A stretch of DNA of 64,000 nt from Botryotinia globosa (Eukaryota; Ascomycota; Leotiomycetes; Helotiales; Sclerotiniaceae): positions 682,001 to 746,000 of the forward strand of contig RCSZ01000001.1 of assembly GCA_014898425.1 (NCBI GenBank), in the 5' to 3' direction. Shown in pieces: positions 37,959 to 51,663 of this stretch. The first letter of the stretch is position 1, and the number at the start of each line of letters is the position of its first letter. The translations under genes and the position numbers were made by a program. Under the pieces are notes generated by a model. It was not told where the DNA came from. It did no database searches and saw only the letters and a list, made by a program, of their open reading frames with translations.

Positions 37959-38110
37959 CTTTTTTTTAATATTCTTTTTTTTAATATTCTTTTTTTTAAT
38001 ATTCTTTTTTTTAATATTCTTTTTTTTAATATTCTTTTTTTTAATATTCTTTTTTTTAATATTCTTTTTTTTAATATTCTTTTTTTTAATATTCTTTTTA
38101 TTAATATTAT
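37959..38110. repeat. 15-base minisatellite (CTTTTTTTTAATATT)n
   Basis: About nine tandem copies in LINE copy 1; LINE copy 2 has a single equivalent unit at about 44,132-44,150. The repeat unit encodes the NILFF run of a long plus-strand frame, so it is an in-frame expansion of the relic endonuclease end. Confidence 0.92.
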
Positions 38111-40742
38111 TATTAGAAAAGATATATATAGTGGTTTAGATTACAAAATCTAAGTTTTTATTATTTTAAATTGAGATATAATCTCATTAAAATAATATTA
38201 TTATAAAATCCTAAAATTAAAACTAAATAAACCTTTTATTCTAATTTAGATTGCTATAATTCATTTCACTAACCCTCTTTTTTTAATTAATAAAAAAGCA
38301 ATTAAGATATATATTACTAATTTTTTAGCAACAATAGATTTTATTATATATATAATCAATAAATTCAAAAAAAAAAGTGGGAAAGCAATATTACAATAGA
38401 TTTCTAAATATAAGAAAATTTATTGGAATTATTTTTATAAATATATCTTCAAAAAGAATCCTATTAACAATTCAAATCTTTTATATTATAACATATTAAG
38501 CAAAATATAATTATTGAAAAAACATTATAAATGAAATCAAAAATAATACAAGGTTTTATAGGATTATTATTTAATATAAACTAAAGATTAATCTAAAGTT
38601 ATTATTTTTATATATTAATAATACTTTTATCAAAAATATTATAAAGGAAACTAAAACTTTATATAAAAAATTCCTTGCCTATTTTATTATTATAAATAAT
38701 TTTAAATAAAATCTATTGAAAAATTAAAATAAGTTAAATATTTTAAGATGATTTTTACTTATATCAATAAAAGAAATAGAATATGATATAATTAAAGAAT
38801 TTAATATCTTCTTAAATATGGATTATAATATAAAATATATATTTAAAATCTATTAATTAATAATCGAAAAGTTTATTTATAATTTATATAATTATCATAT
38901 AATATTCAATTTCTTTATATATATCCAAAAGATTATTAAGATTATTATACTATTTAAAATTAATAAAAAGAATAGATCTTTTATTTGCTTTTAAAAATTA
39001 TTTATCTTCATTTTTTATATTTCAAAGAATGTAGAAAGAATTATAATTTATTGATTAATATAAATTATATTAATTAATAGAAATAAAAATTTAAAAAAAC
39101 TCTATCTAAAAAAATCATTATAAATTTAATTATTTATTTTATTTAGAATATAAAAACCACCTTTTCTAAAAATTAAAAATAATTATAATTACCATAAATA
39201 TTTTTTAAAAAATGAATATCTTTTTAAATCAATAATTATTCAAAAATAATTATTTAAAACTAATTCTTAATCCTTTTGAAATTAATAAACCTTTTTTTTT
39301 AATTGATTCATTTAAATAAAATTAAAGTATTTAGTTATATTTAATTATATTTAATTATAATATAAAATATTAAACATTTTAAAACCTTTTTTTTAATATT
39401 ATATATCTTATATTTAATAAAACTTATTTTAAAAAATATCTGATTTTATTTCAAATATATTAACAATTTATATCTTTATCAAACCTTCAAATTTTTCAAT
39501 TCCAATATTTTTATTTTAATAAATAATATAAAAAGAATTTTAGATTGAGATGATAATAATAAAATTGTTTTCGTTTTTGAAAAACTTAAAATAATATATT
39601 TGATTAAAAAAAGATAATTATATTTTCATTATATTATCAATAAGAATTTATTATAATATCATTTATTAATATTGAAAAAGGGATATAATTGATTTTAAAA
39701 TAACTAGAAAATTAATTCAATATTAATTTTGTTTTCAAAAAGTATATAATAATTTGAATTATTAAAATTAAAATAACTTTATATTATATTTATAATTTTA
39801 TGAACACAATTAATAATTTTCCAATTTTAATAGTATATAAAATAATAATTATTTATATTATCTCTTTTTGAATTCTAAAATATAAATATAATATGATAAT
39901 AGAACAAAACTATTTTGTATTCAATATATTAATTATGATCATATTTTTTTCGTTTAAAAAAAATAATATATTGATCTTTTTAAATAAATATTTGTTTCAT
40001 AATTAGAAATATTATTTTATATTAAAACACTATTTCTATTATTATATTCTTGGATATTTGAATATTCTTCTGATTAATATTATATTAAATAATATTAAAC
40101 TCTATTTTGTTATATATATTTGAATAATAGATATTTTATATTTTATAATTTATAATTTATTAGATATTATTGTTATCTATTATTAAAAGCAAAAAGATTA
40201 AATATTAATAAATCTTCAACATAAAATTTCAGTGTTTAAGAATTTTTCTTTTTAATATTATATAATTTATCTTTAAATTTTTATTTTATTTTTAAAGTAT
40301 AGAATCAATTTAATAAATGATATTAATAAAAAGATTATTATAATTAATTTCCAAAAATAATGATTTCAATCTTTTTCTAATAAGATGTCAATTTTCTTAA
40401 ATGACTTTAAACAAACTAAAAACAAATAGGAATTGTATATATATATATATATATATCAATTTCAATTATTTATATAAATACTTACTCTTAGAATATATAT
40501 TTCTTAGCTTTTTAGAACTATATTTAACTTTTCGAAATTTTTGAATATTATTAATCCCATCTCAATTAATGATAAAAAATCATTTAAACAACTTTTCTAA
40601 TCTCTATATATATAATCTATTTTTTAAAATATTATTTTGAATCTATAATTTGGTATATCCTTATATTCCTTGAGAGGTTTTTAGAGTCAATCTTATATTA
40701 GTTTGTTGGATATTAATAAATACTATCATCATTACTACTATT

Positions 40743-41030
40743 AATTAAATTATCAAGATTCCTTAAATTTAATCTAATTTTTATTTTTATTTTTGATATA
40801 AATTTAATCAATATTCTTTTTATATTAAAACTTTTAATATGATAATATATACTAGTTTTTATTTTTTTTCCTTTTTGAATTATAAAAAATTAATATTTGA
40901 ATTCAAAATTCAATAATATAGAAAATATAATTAAAAAACTATTAAAATAATTATTCTATTTAATAAGACTTTATTATTCAAGATATATTGCATAAATTAT
41001 TTTCGAAGTCTATTTAACACAATCTAGGGA
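40743..41030. other. AT-rich spacer between LINE copies
   Basis: No gene or repeat recognised in these 290 bases. Confidence 0.35.
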
Positions 41031-41636
41031 ATAATAGTAGTAGTAGTAGTAGTATTTATTAACATCCATCGAGCCAGCTTAAGGTTGACCCTAGGAATCT
41101 ACTGAAGGGTATAGGGATATATTAAGCTATAGATTTATTTAATATTTTAAAAAGCAATTTATATATACAAGGATTAAAGCTTATTTAAATAACTACTTCT
41201 TTACTAATTGAAATAAAGCTAATAATATTTCAGAATTTCGGAAAACTAGATATAGTTTTTTAGAAACAAATAAATATAATATTGTAAGAATATATATTTA
41301 TAAAGTATATTAGTATTGAAAGAAACTTTTGTTATATTCCTAATCGCTATTTAAATTAAATAAAGGAAAAATGAAATCTGATTTAAAAAAAATAAGAAAA
41401 AGAAAGAAAGAAAAGATTGAGTATCTTTAACAAAAGCAAATATTAATATAAAACCAAATGATTTTAAAGAATTCAATCAATACTAATAATTATAATATTA
41501 AAAACGAAAGATAATTAAAACCTTTTGTTATCAACAAGAGTAAGAGTAAAAATGATTGTTTAGATCATTTCCCAAATTGAGCTAGCGATTTATAGTACAG
41601 TATCAGATGCTCAGGAGTCTTCTAACGGCCGCAGGA
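41031..41636 (-). mobile_element. Inverted LINE copy, 3' part (interrupted by LINE copy 2)
   Basis: Reads on the minus strand into a tail of seven TAC/ACT units, which appear on the plus strand as (TAG)n at 41,034-41,055. The body is homologous to the last 600 bases of LINE copy 2 (47,130-47,744) in inverse orientation, including GGTTGACCCTAGGAATC against the reverse complement of GGTTCCTAGGGTCAGCC. At 41,622 it reaches the 15-bp target duplication of LINE copy 2; the sequence resumes at 47,760 and still aligns in inverse orientation, so one insertion split it. Confidence 0.72.
41622..41636. repeat. Target-site duplication of LINE copy 2, left
   Basis: CTAACGGCCGCAGGA, identical at 47,745-47,759. 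It is one of the very few GC-rich words in the AT-rich block. Confidence 0.88.
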
Positions 41637-44600
41637 CGCTTAATTATTTTCACAGATCGACACAACATTCCAAAATCAAGGTATCTTCGTATTTTCGACT
41701 TTATTATATAGGATTAACTCTCTATATCCTCTATAAACCTTTTTACCTAATCTAATAATTGTTTTTATAGTAATATCACTAGATGATAGATTTATAATAT
41801 TAAATTGTTTCTTGTAATTATTAAACTTTAGATTTATATATTTATTAGATTTATAATCTTTATTTAATTTCAATCAATTTTATATAATTAAAAGAAAAAG
41901 AAATAGAATGAATATTCAAGCGCTTTTCCTTTTCGAAATCGATTATTATAATCAAAATATTATTTCGAATATATTAAATACTATTAAAAAATAGTTTGAT
42001 GTTTTCGAATGTAATATAAAAAGTAAATGTATAATTATTATAAATTTTATAATATTATTCAATACCTTTATAATATTCTATATAAATACATCTAATATAG
42101 TTTTTATAAAAGAATTTATTAACTTTGTAATTAATTTCATAATTATTATTATTTTCATTAATATTATTACTTCCTTTATATTTCTTAGTATTTGTATTTA
42201 ATCTTTTGTTTATATTGCATCTATTATCAATCCTAAGATTTTTATAAAAACAATCAAATTTGATAATACAAATAATATTAGAAATAATATATTCTCCAAA
42301 CTTAAAAATATATAATCTAAGAAAACCTTTTATAATTTTATATTAAAAAAAAAATTTCATTTCAAATTATATTTAATATTAGAATTAAAGATTGTTTATT
42401 AAATACAAATCTTTAGTTTTATTTAATTGATTCTCTGTTTTTATTTTTTGATAATAATTTATGGAAATCATTGGAGGTTTTTTTTTAATTGATATTCTGA
42501 TAATCTTGTTTATAATTATAGATTGAGCTATTATTTTTGTGATTAATAATATTTACAATTTGTTTTATAATAAATATAATTAATAAAAAATATTACAAAT
42601 ATTAGATACTATATCTTTAATTATTTTAGAGATTTAGTATAATTATATAATTATAGAAATCTCTATTTCCTTTATGAATTTGAATAATAGAATAATTATA
42701 ATAAATAAAACTTTTATTTTTAATAAAATCTTTATATAAATAAAAAAGTATTTAATTATTATTAAATCCTTTAGTTATAAAGTTAATAAATATTCCAACA
42801 AAATCATTTGGATTATTTTATTTATTAAAACAATCTATCTTTTTACTTTTTTCAATATTAGTAATTCTTTTAAATTAATTGAAAAGAAATATATTGTAAT
42901 TTAATATAATTCAAACTATTAAAATTTTTTTTTTTTTTTTAGATATAATCGATTTCTTTTTTGTGTTTATTATAGTTATCAAATAGATATATATAAGGGA
43001 TTAATAGATACTAATTATATAGTATTATCCAAATATATTAATTATTATAATCTATTCGAGGCTGGATATAATAAATATTCTATTATTTTTCAATACAAAA
43101 ATGATATCATAGTATTTTTTATTAAAAATGAATTTAAAATTATTTGAAAAATAAAAGAGATTTAATATAAAATGATTAATATATCTATTAAAATTCTCGA
43201 AATAGAGATACTCAATATTTTTATAGCTATAATTATAAAGTTTATTAATAAATACAAATATAATATTATTATTATTTAATATAAATAAACTGAATTTATT
43301 CTTATTACTAATCAAATTCCAATCTGGGATTAGATATAAGTTTTTATAGTTGTAATTTAAATATAAGTTTTTATAATTATGATTTAAATATTTATTCTTT
43401 TTCGAATAAGGATTTCTAGATTATATTTGAAAAAAAAAAAAAAAAAAAAAAATGTTTTTTATTATATATAAAGCATTGATAAATTTAGTATATTTAATTT
43501 CAATAAAATATTTTATTAATATTAATATAATATAATAGATTTTATAATAGAATTTGTAATTGATAAATCTAATAATATAATTTATAGATCTATTGGATTA
43601 ATATTAATAAAAGTATTTTTATATATATAATAATTTTTATAGTTTTTGATATTTAGTAAATCGATATTATATATATTTAAAAATTCTAAATAACTATTAA
43701 TATATAGATTTAAAATTATTTGAACTACAATTGTTATATTTCAATGAATTCCTAAGATTTTGAAAATCTTGAAAAGCTAAATTACTTTTAGATTATAATA
43801 TATATATATAAAAGTATTAGTTTATATATATAATAATATTGTTTTATATATAATAAAAAAAATTTTGAATTAATATAAATAAAAATATTATATTTAATTT
43901 GTATTATTAATTAGATAACAATAAAGCAATTAATTATATATTATATCTAATTTTATTATCTTAATACTTAACAAAAAATGATTTCAATATTTGATATTAT
44001 ATATTCGAATTAAAGATATAATTTAGATATAAAGGTTCAAATTTAGTATATTAGTTTAGTGATAGTGGTATGAATTTTATTAGTGTTTTTAGCAAATTTA
44101 TATATAGGGCCAGCTATATTATTAACCTTATTTTCTCAAATATTCTTTTTATTAAAACTATTATCAGGAAAGATATATATAATAACTTGGATTACAAGAT
44201 ATAAATCACTATTATCTTAGAATGGGGTATAACCTTATTAAAATAATATTATTATAGGATTTTAGAAATAAAATTGAGAAAACTATTTAATTTAGTATAT
44301 ATTAGTATAACCTATCTTTCTAATTTCTTTTTTTTTGTGAATAAAGTTATAATTAAAATATATATAGTAAACTTTATAATAATAATAGATATTGCTATTT
44401 ATATAATTAATAAGTTTAATAGAGGAGATGATAAAACTATATTATAATAAATCTTTAAATATAAGAAGATATATTAAAATCATTTTTATAAATGCAATAT
44501 TTCAAATAATAATATTCTTTAAATAATTCGAATCTTTTATAGAATAGTTTGATAAACAAAATATAATTATTAGAAAAATATTATAAATAAAATCAAAGAT

Positions 44601-47600
44601 AATAAAAAGTTTTATAAAATTATCAATTAATACAAATTAGGGTTTAATTTAAAATTACTCTTATTATTTATTGATAGAAATCTTATTAAAAATATTATAG
44701 AGAAAGTTGAGGTTTTATATAAAAAGATTCTCAATTGTTTTAATATCTTTAATAATCTCAAATATAATCCTTTTGAAAATTGGAATAAATTGAATATTTT
44801 AGAATAATTCTAATTTATTTCAATAGAGGAGGTTGAATATAATATTATTAGAATTTCCAATACCTTTTCAAATATCGATTATATTATAATATAAATATTT
44901 AAGATTTATTAATTAATAATTAATAATATTTTATATAGATTTTATAATTAATATCTAATATTTAGTTTTATTCTATAAACCTGAAAATTTACTAAAATAA
45001 TTATACTATCTAAGATTGATAAGAAAAATAGATTCTCTATTCACTTCTAATAATTAATTACATTTATCTTTTATATTTCAAAAGATTTGAAAAGAATTGT
45101 GATTTATTATTTGATATAAATTATATTAATTAATAACATTTTCAATCTATAATATAAAGAAATTCTTTTTAAAAGAATTATTATAAATTTGATTACTTAC
45201 TTTATATATAATATAAAAACTATTTTTTCCTAAGAATTAGAAATTATTATAATTACTATAAATATCCAAAACATTTTTAATATATTTCTAAAATAAAGAT
45301 TATTAAAAAGAATAATTAAACAAGATTAGCCCCTAATTTTTTTAAAACTAATCGACTTTTTTTTTATCAATTGATATATTTGAATTCATCTAAAAAACTC
45401 AACTATATTTAATTATAAAATTATATATAAAATATTATAAAACTCTTCTTTTTTTCTAATATTATATATACTATATCTAATTGAATTTATATTATAAAAT
45501 ATAAAACTATATTTTGAATATATTAATAACCTTTATTTATATTAAATCTTCTAATTTCTAAATATCAATATTTTTGTTTTAATAAATAATATAAAAAAGA
45601 TTCTCAAATAAAATAATAATAATAAAATTGCTTTTATTTCTAAAAAACTTGAAATAATTTATTTTATTAAAAAGAGAAAAGATTATACTTTTTTTTATAT
45701 TATCAATAAAAAGCTTATTATTATATTGATTATTATAATTAAAAACAAAATATAATTTACTTTAAAATAACTTGAAATTTGATTTAATAAAAAACTTTTT
45801 TTTAAAAGATATATAGTTATAAAAGCTATTAAAGCTTGAATAATAATATATTATATTTATAGTTTTATAAAAACAATTAATAATTCTTTAATTTTAGTTT
45901 TATATAAAACTATTATTATTTATATTATTCCTTTTTTTATATATAAAATTGAAATATAATTTAATAATAAAACGAAATCATTTTATATTTAATATATTAC
46001 CTATAACCTTATCATTTCTTTCTAAATAAACTAATATATCGATCTATTGAAATAAATATTTGCTTTAATATTTAAAAATATATTTTTAATTTAAAAGATT
46101 ATTTTAATAACTATTTTCTTTCGAAATATAAATATTCTATTTATTAATATAATATTAAATAAAATTAAGTTTTATTTTACTATATATATCTAATTAATAG
46201 ATACCTTCTATTTTATAATTTATTGAATTATATTTCTATTTATTATTAAAGATAGAAATACTAATTAATAATAGAAATCTAAAATTAAAATTTAATATTT
46301 AAGGATAATCCTTTCTAGTATTATATATTCTATATTACAACCCTTATATTTCTTTTTAGAATATTGAATGAATTTAATAAAAAGTATTGATAAGGAAATA
46401 ACAACTATTAGCTTTAAAAAATAATAGTTTTACCTTCCTCCTAATAAAATTTCAATCTTCTCAAACAATTCTAAATAAATTGTTAATAAAAAGAGATTTA
46501 TTAAATATAGATATATAATATATTAAAATAAAAAGCAAATCACTATTAGCTTGAATTTAATCAATAATACCTTATATATTTTTAATTTAAAAGTAATTAA
46601 GATTTATATAGATTTTAAATATATTTTAAGAATTTCTTTATTTAATAAATAATATTTATAACTTTATATCGATAGTATCTCAATAATCTAATATTTATAC
46701 AATAATACATTTGATTTCTTTTAATAAATCTTTTATATTTATTAAGATATTATATAGATTTTTGATATTAGAATTTATTAATTCTCTAGATATACAAATA
46801 TTAAAAAAAAAAAACTATTAATAAATTCATCGATCTTAAAATTTACAAATTTATTTGGAATCTAGAATTTACTTTAATATCTACTATTAATAAAATAAGG
46901 ATTATTATCAAAGAGCTTTATAACCAAATAAAGTAATTTTAATAAAAAAAATAATAATTTATTTTTTCAGATATTTATAATAAATGAAATCTTGTTTATA
47001 TAATTAAACTTTCTTTGAAATTGGATTTATTAAAAAAAATATTATATTATATCCTAATTATATATATAGAATACAGAGATTTTATATAATATTATAAAAA
47101 GTTTTAATATTAAAATATTAACTTAAAATACTCCTATAATTATCAAAAAACTTCTAAGCATTTAATATTATATCGAAAATCATTAATTCAATTCAAGAAA
47201 TAATTTAAACAATCATTTTTATTCCTATCTTTATTAATAATAAAAAGTTTTAATTACCTTTCATTTCTAATATTATAATTACTAATATTAATCGAATTCT
47301 TTAGAATTATCTAATTTTATATTAATATTTACTCTTACTAAAAGCATCCAACTATCTTTCACTTTTTTTCTTTTTCTTTTTCTCTTTTTTTAATTGAAAT
47401 CTACTTTTCTTCTATCTAATTTAAATAATAACTAAAAAATACAATAAAAATACTATTTAATACCCATATATCTTATAAATATATATTTTTATAATCTATA
47501 TTTATTTGTTTTTAAAGAACTATATCTGATTTTTCAAAATCCTAAAAATATTATTAATTCTATTTCAACTAGCAAAAAAGAAATTATTCAAATAAACCCT

Positions 47601-47744
47601 AATTCTTATATATATAAATTGTTTTCTAAAATATTAAATAAATTTATAATTTAGTATATCCCTATACCCCTCAGGAGGTTCCTAGGGTCAGCCTTAAGCC
47701 GATTCGATGGACGTTAATAAATACTACTACTACTACTACTATTA
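41637..47744 (+). mobile_element. LINE (Tad1/I-like), copy 2, near full length
   Basis: About 6.1 kb bounded by an exact 15-bp target duplication, starting CGCTTAATT and ending in an ACT tail (ACTACTACTACTACTACTATT). Relic coding, plus strand: NLIFSNILFIKTIIRKDIYN from 44,124 followed by NLDYKI (end of the endonuclease domain) and KIAFISKKLEIIYFIKKRKD from about 45,624 (post-catalytic reverse transcriptase motif). These are family-level resemblances of a RIP-decayed protein, not intact domains. It lies inside an inverted LINE copy. It contains the empty site for hairpin-ended copy 4 at about 43,825-43,845. No long open frame survives. Confidence 0.8.
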
Positions 47745-47759
47745 CTAACGGCCGCAGGA
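47745..47759. repeat. Target-site duplication of LINE copy 2, right
   Basis: CTAACGGCCGCAGGA, directly after the ACT tail; identical to 41,622-41,636. Confidence 0.88.
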
Positions 47760-48757
47760 GCATTACAAGTTATGAACATCCGAATATAAGATAATTTGAT
47801 ATCAGAGAATTTGACTAATAAAAAGAAAGAAGATTTAATTGTTATGTAATTTAAAGTCTTTAATAATATAATCTCCTTGTGAACAAGTTATGATTAATAA
47901 AACAGTATTGATTGGAAGATTTAATTAAGAAATTGAATTGAAGTTTTCGAGTTTTCGAATAAGTAAATAAATGGTATAATCTTGATTAGTTTCAATATTT
48001 CAAGATTTAATGAAAGAGAAAAAGTATTATAGATTTATAAGATTGAGTAAGATTCATTATGAGTTTTATTAGAAGATTCGCTGGAAATTTCAAAAAGGAG
48101 ATCTAAAAAGAATTTTTAAAAATGAGATTATACAGGAAAGAAGAAGAAGGTAAATTAATAATATTATTAATATTATTAATATTATTAGAATTATAAGAAT
48201 TATGAAAATTATAAAAGTTATTAAAACTATTATAATCAATATATCTATTACAACTGTTAATTTCAATAGATTTATTAGATTTATTAAATTCAAATAAAAT
48301 AAAATAAAGTATTCTATGCTTTTAAATATATCAAAAATGAGTAGCTGAATTATTTTTTCAAAAAGCTTTGAATCTTTGAATGATTCCAAATCTTTTATCT
48401 TATAAATTTTGAGATCTTTCTGAGAATTAGTATTGTAAAAGTTATATAATAAAAGTTTCGATCTAGATTTTAAACAATATCAAAAATAAGTATCTAAATA
48501 CAAAGGTTGTTATCAAAACTATTATTTTTTTTAATTATTAAGAAATTAAAAAATCCTGTTATTATATTTAAATATTCAAAATCGTGATTGAAATTATACA
48601 AAAGTTTATTTATTGATTGTATTTTTTATAACTTTATTATTTGTTATACTAATGTTTAAATAAAAATGGAATCAATTTCTAAAATTTGAAATTAGTAAAT
48701 ATTGTATTCAATCAAAAAAAATGAAAATATTCATGTATATCGATTTTCAAAATACTA
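47760..48757 (-). other. Continuation of inverted LINE copy, then unassigned AT-rich DNA
   Basis: The first roughly 100 bases align, in inverse orientation, with LINE copy 2 just upstream of 47,135 (AACTTGTAATGCTCCT against AACTTAAAATACTCCT). Similarity then becomes too weak to follow by eye. No gene seen; a 99-codon Ile/Leu-rich minus frame at 48,389-48,090 includes an ATT repeat and is not credible. Confidence 0.45.
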
Positions 48758-49695
48758 TTTTAATAATATAAATAGGAATATAAAATAATAAAAGTATAGT
48801 ATTAATATTGATAAAGTATCATTTCTATAATCCTTGAATTTTTAAATACCATTAGTATTAATATAGTAGTATTTTTATGGTTTTTGAACCTTTAAACAAT
48901 ATTTGAATTTTTGAATAGTATTCAAACCTTTGTATAGTACTAGTATTATATCTAATTAGGGATTTAAAAAAAAACTTTTAATGAAATAATATTAAAATTA
49001 ATATCTAAATCATTATATGATATAAAATTAATGTTTAAATTATTATATAACATAATCATTATATTCTAAATTTTATAAAATTAATAATAACAAAAAATTG
49101 AGTTTTATTCAATGATGGTTTCGGACCCTTATAATTCGATATATAATATTATTTTAGGGATTAATATATATATTTTAAAATCTTCAAATATTATAAATTG
49201 TTGATTTATGAAATTCCATTTATATAATGCTTTCACATTTAGAAAATTTATCATATTTCGAATAAAACTTGAATATAATAAATAATATAATATAGAAATT
49301 GATTACTAGGTAAACAAATTTTATTAGAATTTTTAAATATAATTTTTCTTTTTTATAATTATAATTCTTTTATTTCCTAAATCTATTTTAAAATATTATT
49401 AATCTAAAAATTTTAATTCTATAGTTTTTTTCTAGATTTATGATATGAATTTATAAGAGCTAGTTATAAAACGTATAGAGATTAGTTATAAGAGATTGAA
49501 TTTATAATTTCAATAGTTATAAAGATTAATTATAATAATTAATTAATCTTATTTTGATAATACTTTTATTATATCAAAGATATATATATTATATCTAATC
49601 AAAAATATAACTCAGATATTATATCCCAATTGGATATTATATAGTGTGAGGTATTATGAGAGTATTGTATAGAAATTCTATTTATGTTATTAAGG
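48758..49695 (+). mobile_element. TA-flanked inverted-repeat MITE, copy 1
   Basis: Begins TTTTAATAATATAAATAGG (a RIP version of CCTTAATAGTACAAG…) after TA at 48,756-48,757 and ends GTTATTAAGG before TA at 49,696-49,697. 938 bases, homologous to copies at 50,111 (same orientation) and 33,720-34,542 (inverse). No coding. Confidence 0.68.
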
Positions 49696-50110
49696 TATTC
49701 AAAGTTATTTATTTTTCAATGGTATAAACCTTTTATTGAAAGATATTTTAATGAAATGGGATAAATCATAATGCAAAGCAATTATGATTTTAATACTTCT
49801 AAATATTACTTTTGTAATGGTAGTATCATATTTTTGAATAATATTAAATTATTTATTTTTCAGAGAATCGTATTTTCAAATTGTTAATGATTTTAGCATT
49901 AGTTGAAAAGTATGTTTAAATTTATTATAATATTAATATTGATAGAATAGTCTTTCTATAATTTTACATCTTTGAATTATAGTAACCCTTTTTATTATTA
50001 TTGATATGGATACAATAAATCTCAAATTGATGATATTTTGATACTTTTTATTCCAAATTAATTATAGATTATACTTTATATTTTTGTATTATTTTATTAC
50101 TTTTACAATA

Positions 50111-50930
50111 CCTTAATAGTACAAGCACGGATATAAAACGATGGAAGTATAATGCTAGTATTAATAGAGTAGTATTTCTATAGTTCTTAAACTTTTGAAT
50201 AATGTTAGTGTTAATCGAATGGTATTTCGATGATTCTTGAATTTTTAAATAATATTTGAATCTTTCAATAATATTTGAATGTTTGTATAATATTAGTATT
50301 ATATTCAATTAAAGATTCAATAGGAAAAACATTTTAATCAAATTTTGTTTAGATTAATGATCAAGAAACTATATAATATAAAATATATTTTCAACCTTTT
50401 ATATTACTAAGATATTATAAATCTTATCATATCATTAAAAAAAGTAGAAAATTTTTATTTTATATAATAGTAATTTTAACCCCCTACAATTCGATATATA
50501 ATATTATTTCAAAGATTAATATACATTTTTAAAATTCTTTGATTGTTATAAATCAATTGTTTCTAAAATTCTATTTATATAGTGTTTTTAAATTTATAGA
50601 ATTATTATATTTCAAATTAAACTCTGATATAATACATAATTATATCATTTAAACCTTAATTAATAATCAAACTTCATTATAATTTTAAAATATAATTTTC
50701 CTTTTTCTTTCATTATAACTCTTCTTTTTTTAGAATCTATTTCAAAAAATAATTAATCATTTTATATTTTAATTTTATAATTTATTTTTTATTTTTTATT
50801 TTTTTATGATGCAGATCTTATAAGAACTAATTATAAAACTCATAGAAATTAATCATAAAAATTAATTAATTATATTCAAATAATACTTGTATTATATTAG
50901 AAATTTATATATCAGTATTGATTCGAAAAG
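50111..50930 (+). mobile_element. TA-flanked inverted-repeat MITE, copy 2, 3'-truncated
   Basis: Begins CCTTAATAGTACAAGCACGG after TA at 50,109-50,110. Aligns with copy 1 up to about 50,915-50,930 and lacks the right terminus; a small LTR element starts at 50,951. The end given is approximate. Confidence 0.62.
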
Positions 50931-50950
50931 GATACGGAAGACGTAGTACC

Positions 50951-51103
50951 TGTCACGATATACACGTGATTGCATTCGATCGGGCTAAGTATAGTATTAA
51001 GCTTTGAGCCAATCGCATATATAGCTTTGTAGTATGCTTTTTTTTTAGCTCTATAGCTTCTAATTCTAAAATTGATCTCTAAATATTCATTAGATTTATT
51101 ACA
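50951..51103 (+). repeat. 5' LTR of small LTR element A
   Basis: TGTCACGATATACACGTGAT at the left end; far better preserved than the 3' LTR. The first 60 bases align without gaps to 52,501-52,560. Confidence 0.85.
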
Positions 51104-51625
51104 TTATTAAAAGCTCTTTTAAATAAGAAATAGAATAATATCTATATATACTTATAAATAAAGCTTATATACATACTCCGCTTACTTTTGTTTAAATATA
51201 TTGCTTATATTCTCTTACTTGTATATAAATCTTTTTGATATTAATTAAAGATATTGTCTTTTTTCTTATCCTTGACTTCTAAGTTGTAAATTATAATTCA
51301 ATAAACCTTATAATTATAAAACTTTATAATGAAATAATCTATTAATAAAATAAAATCTTATTTCTATACTTTTTAATCCTTGAATATCTTCCTACTACTT
51401 ATATATCTTTTCAATTAAAACTTTTTTTCCCTAATTTTTAGAAGTTTGATATATAATTATCTTCAATTCAAGTGAAGTTATGAATAGATAGTATTACAAT
51501 TAATAATTGTATTATTTATTTTTATTATTTTTATTTTTATTTCGAATCTTATGTATAAACTATAATATTATTTTAGCATTCTTTTTTTAATTAAAATATT
51601 TTTTTAAATTATATAACAATTTTAA

Positions 51626-51663
<38 letters not shown>

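Larger units (their letters stand above)
33703..40742 (+). mobile_element. LINE (Tad1/I-like non-LTR retrotransposon), copy 1
   Basis: Homologous along its length to 41,637-47,744. It begins at CGCTTAAT (33,703), is interrupted by an inverted-repeat MITE (33,720-34,542) and hairpin-ended copy 4 (36,791-37,660), and ends with a degenerate ACT-type tail (ATACTATCATCATTACTACT, to 40,742). Relic coding: INIIIRKDIYSGLDYKI (near 38,100-38,152) resembles the C-terminal end of the LINE endonuclease domain (…SNIPFxxTxIRxDxxxGSDHExI), and KIVFVFEKLKIIYLIKKR (near 39,560-39,620) resembles the post-catalytic reverse transcriptase motif KYELIHFTRRR. Two minisatellites have expanded within it. No clear target duplication was found. 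Confidence 0.72.

Noticed and set aside
37854..38153. 99-codon frame with NILFF repeats as a novel repeat protein
   Set aside because: It is a minisatellite expansion within the relic LINE endonuclease; the sister LINE has a single unit.
41031..47759. One large element with 600-base terminal inverted repeats (Maverick-like)
   Set aside because: At first the inverted copies at both ends suggested this. The 15-bp duplication adjoining the inner edge of the left copy and the outer edge of the right copy, plus the ACT tails, fits a LINE inserted in an inverted LINE instead.
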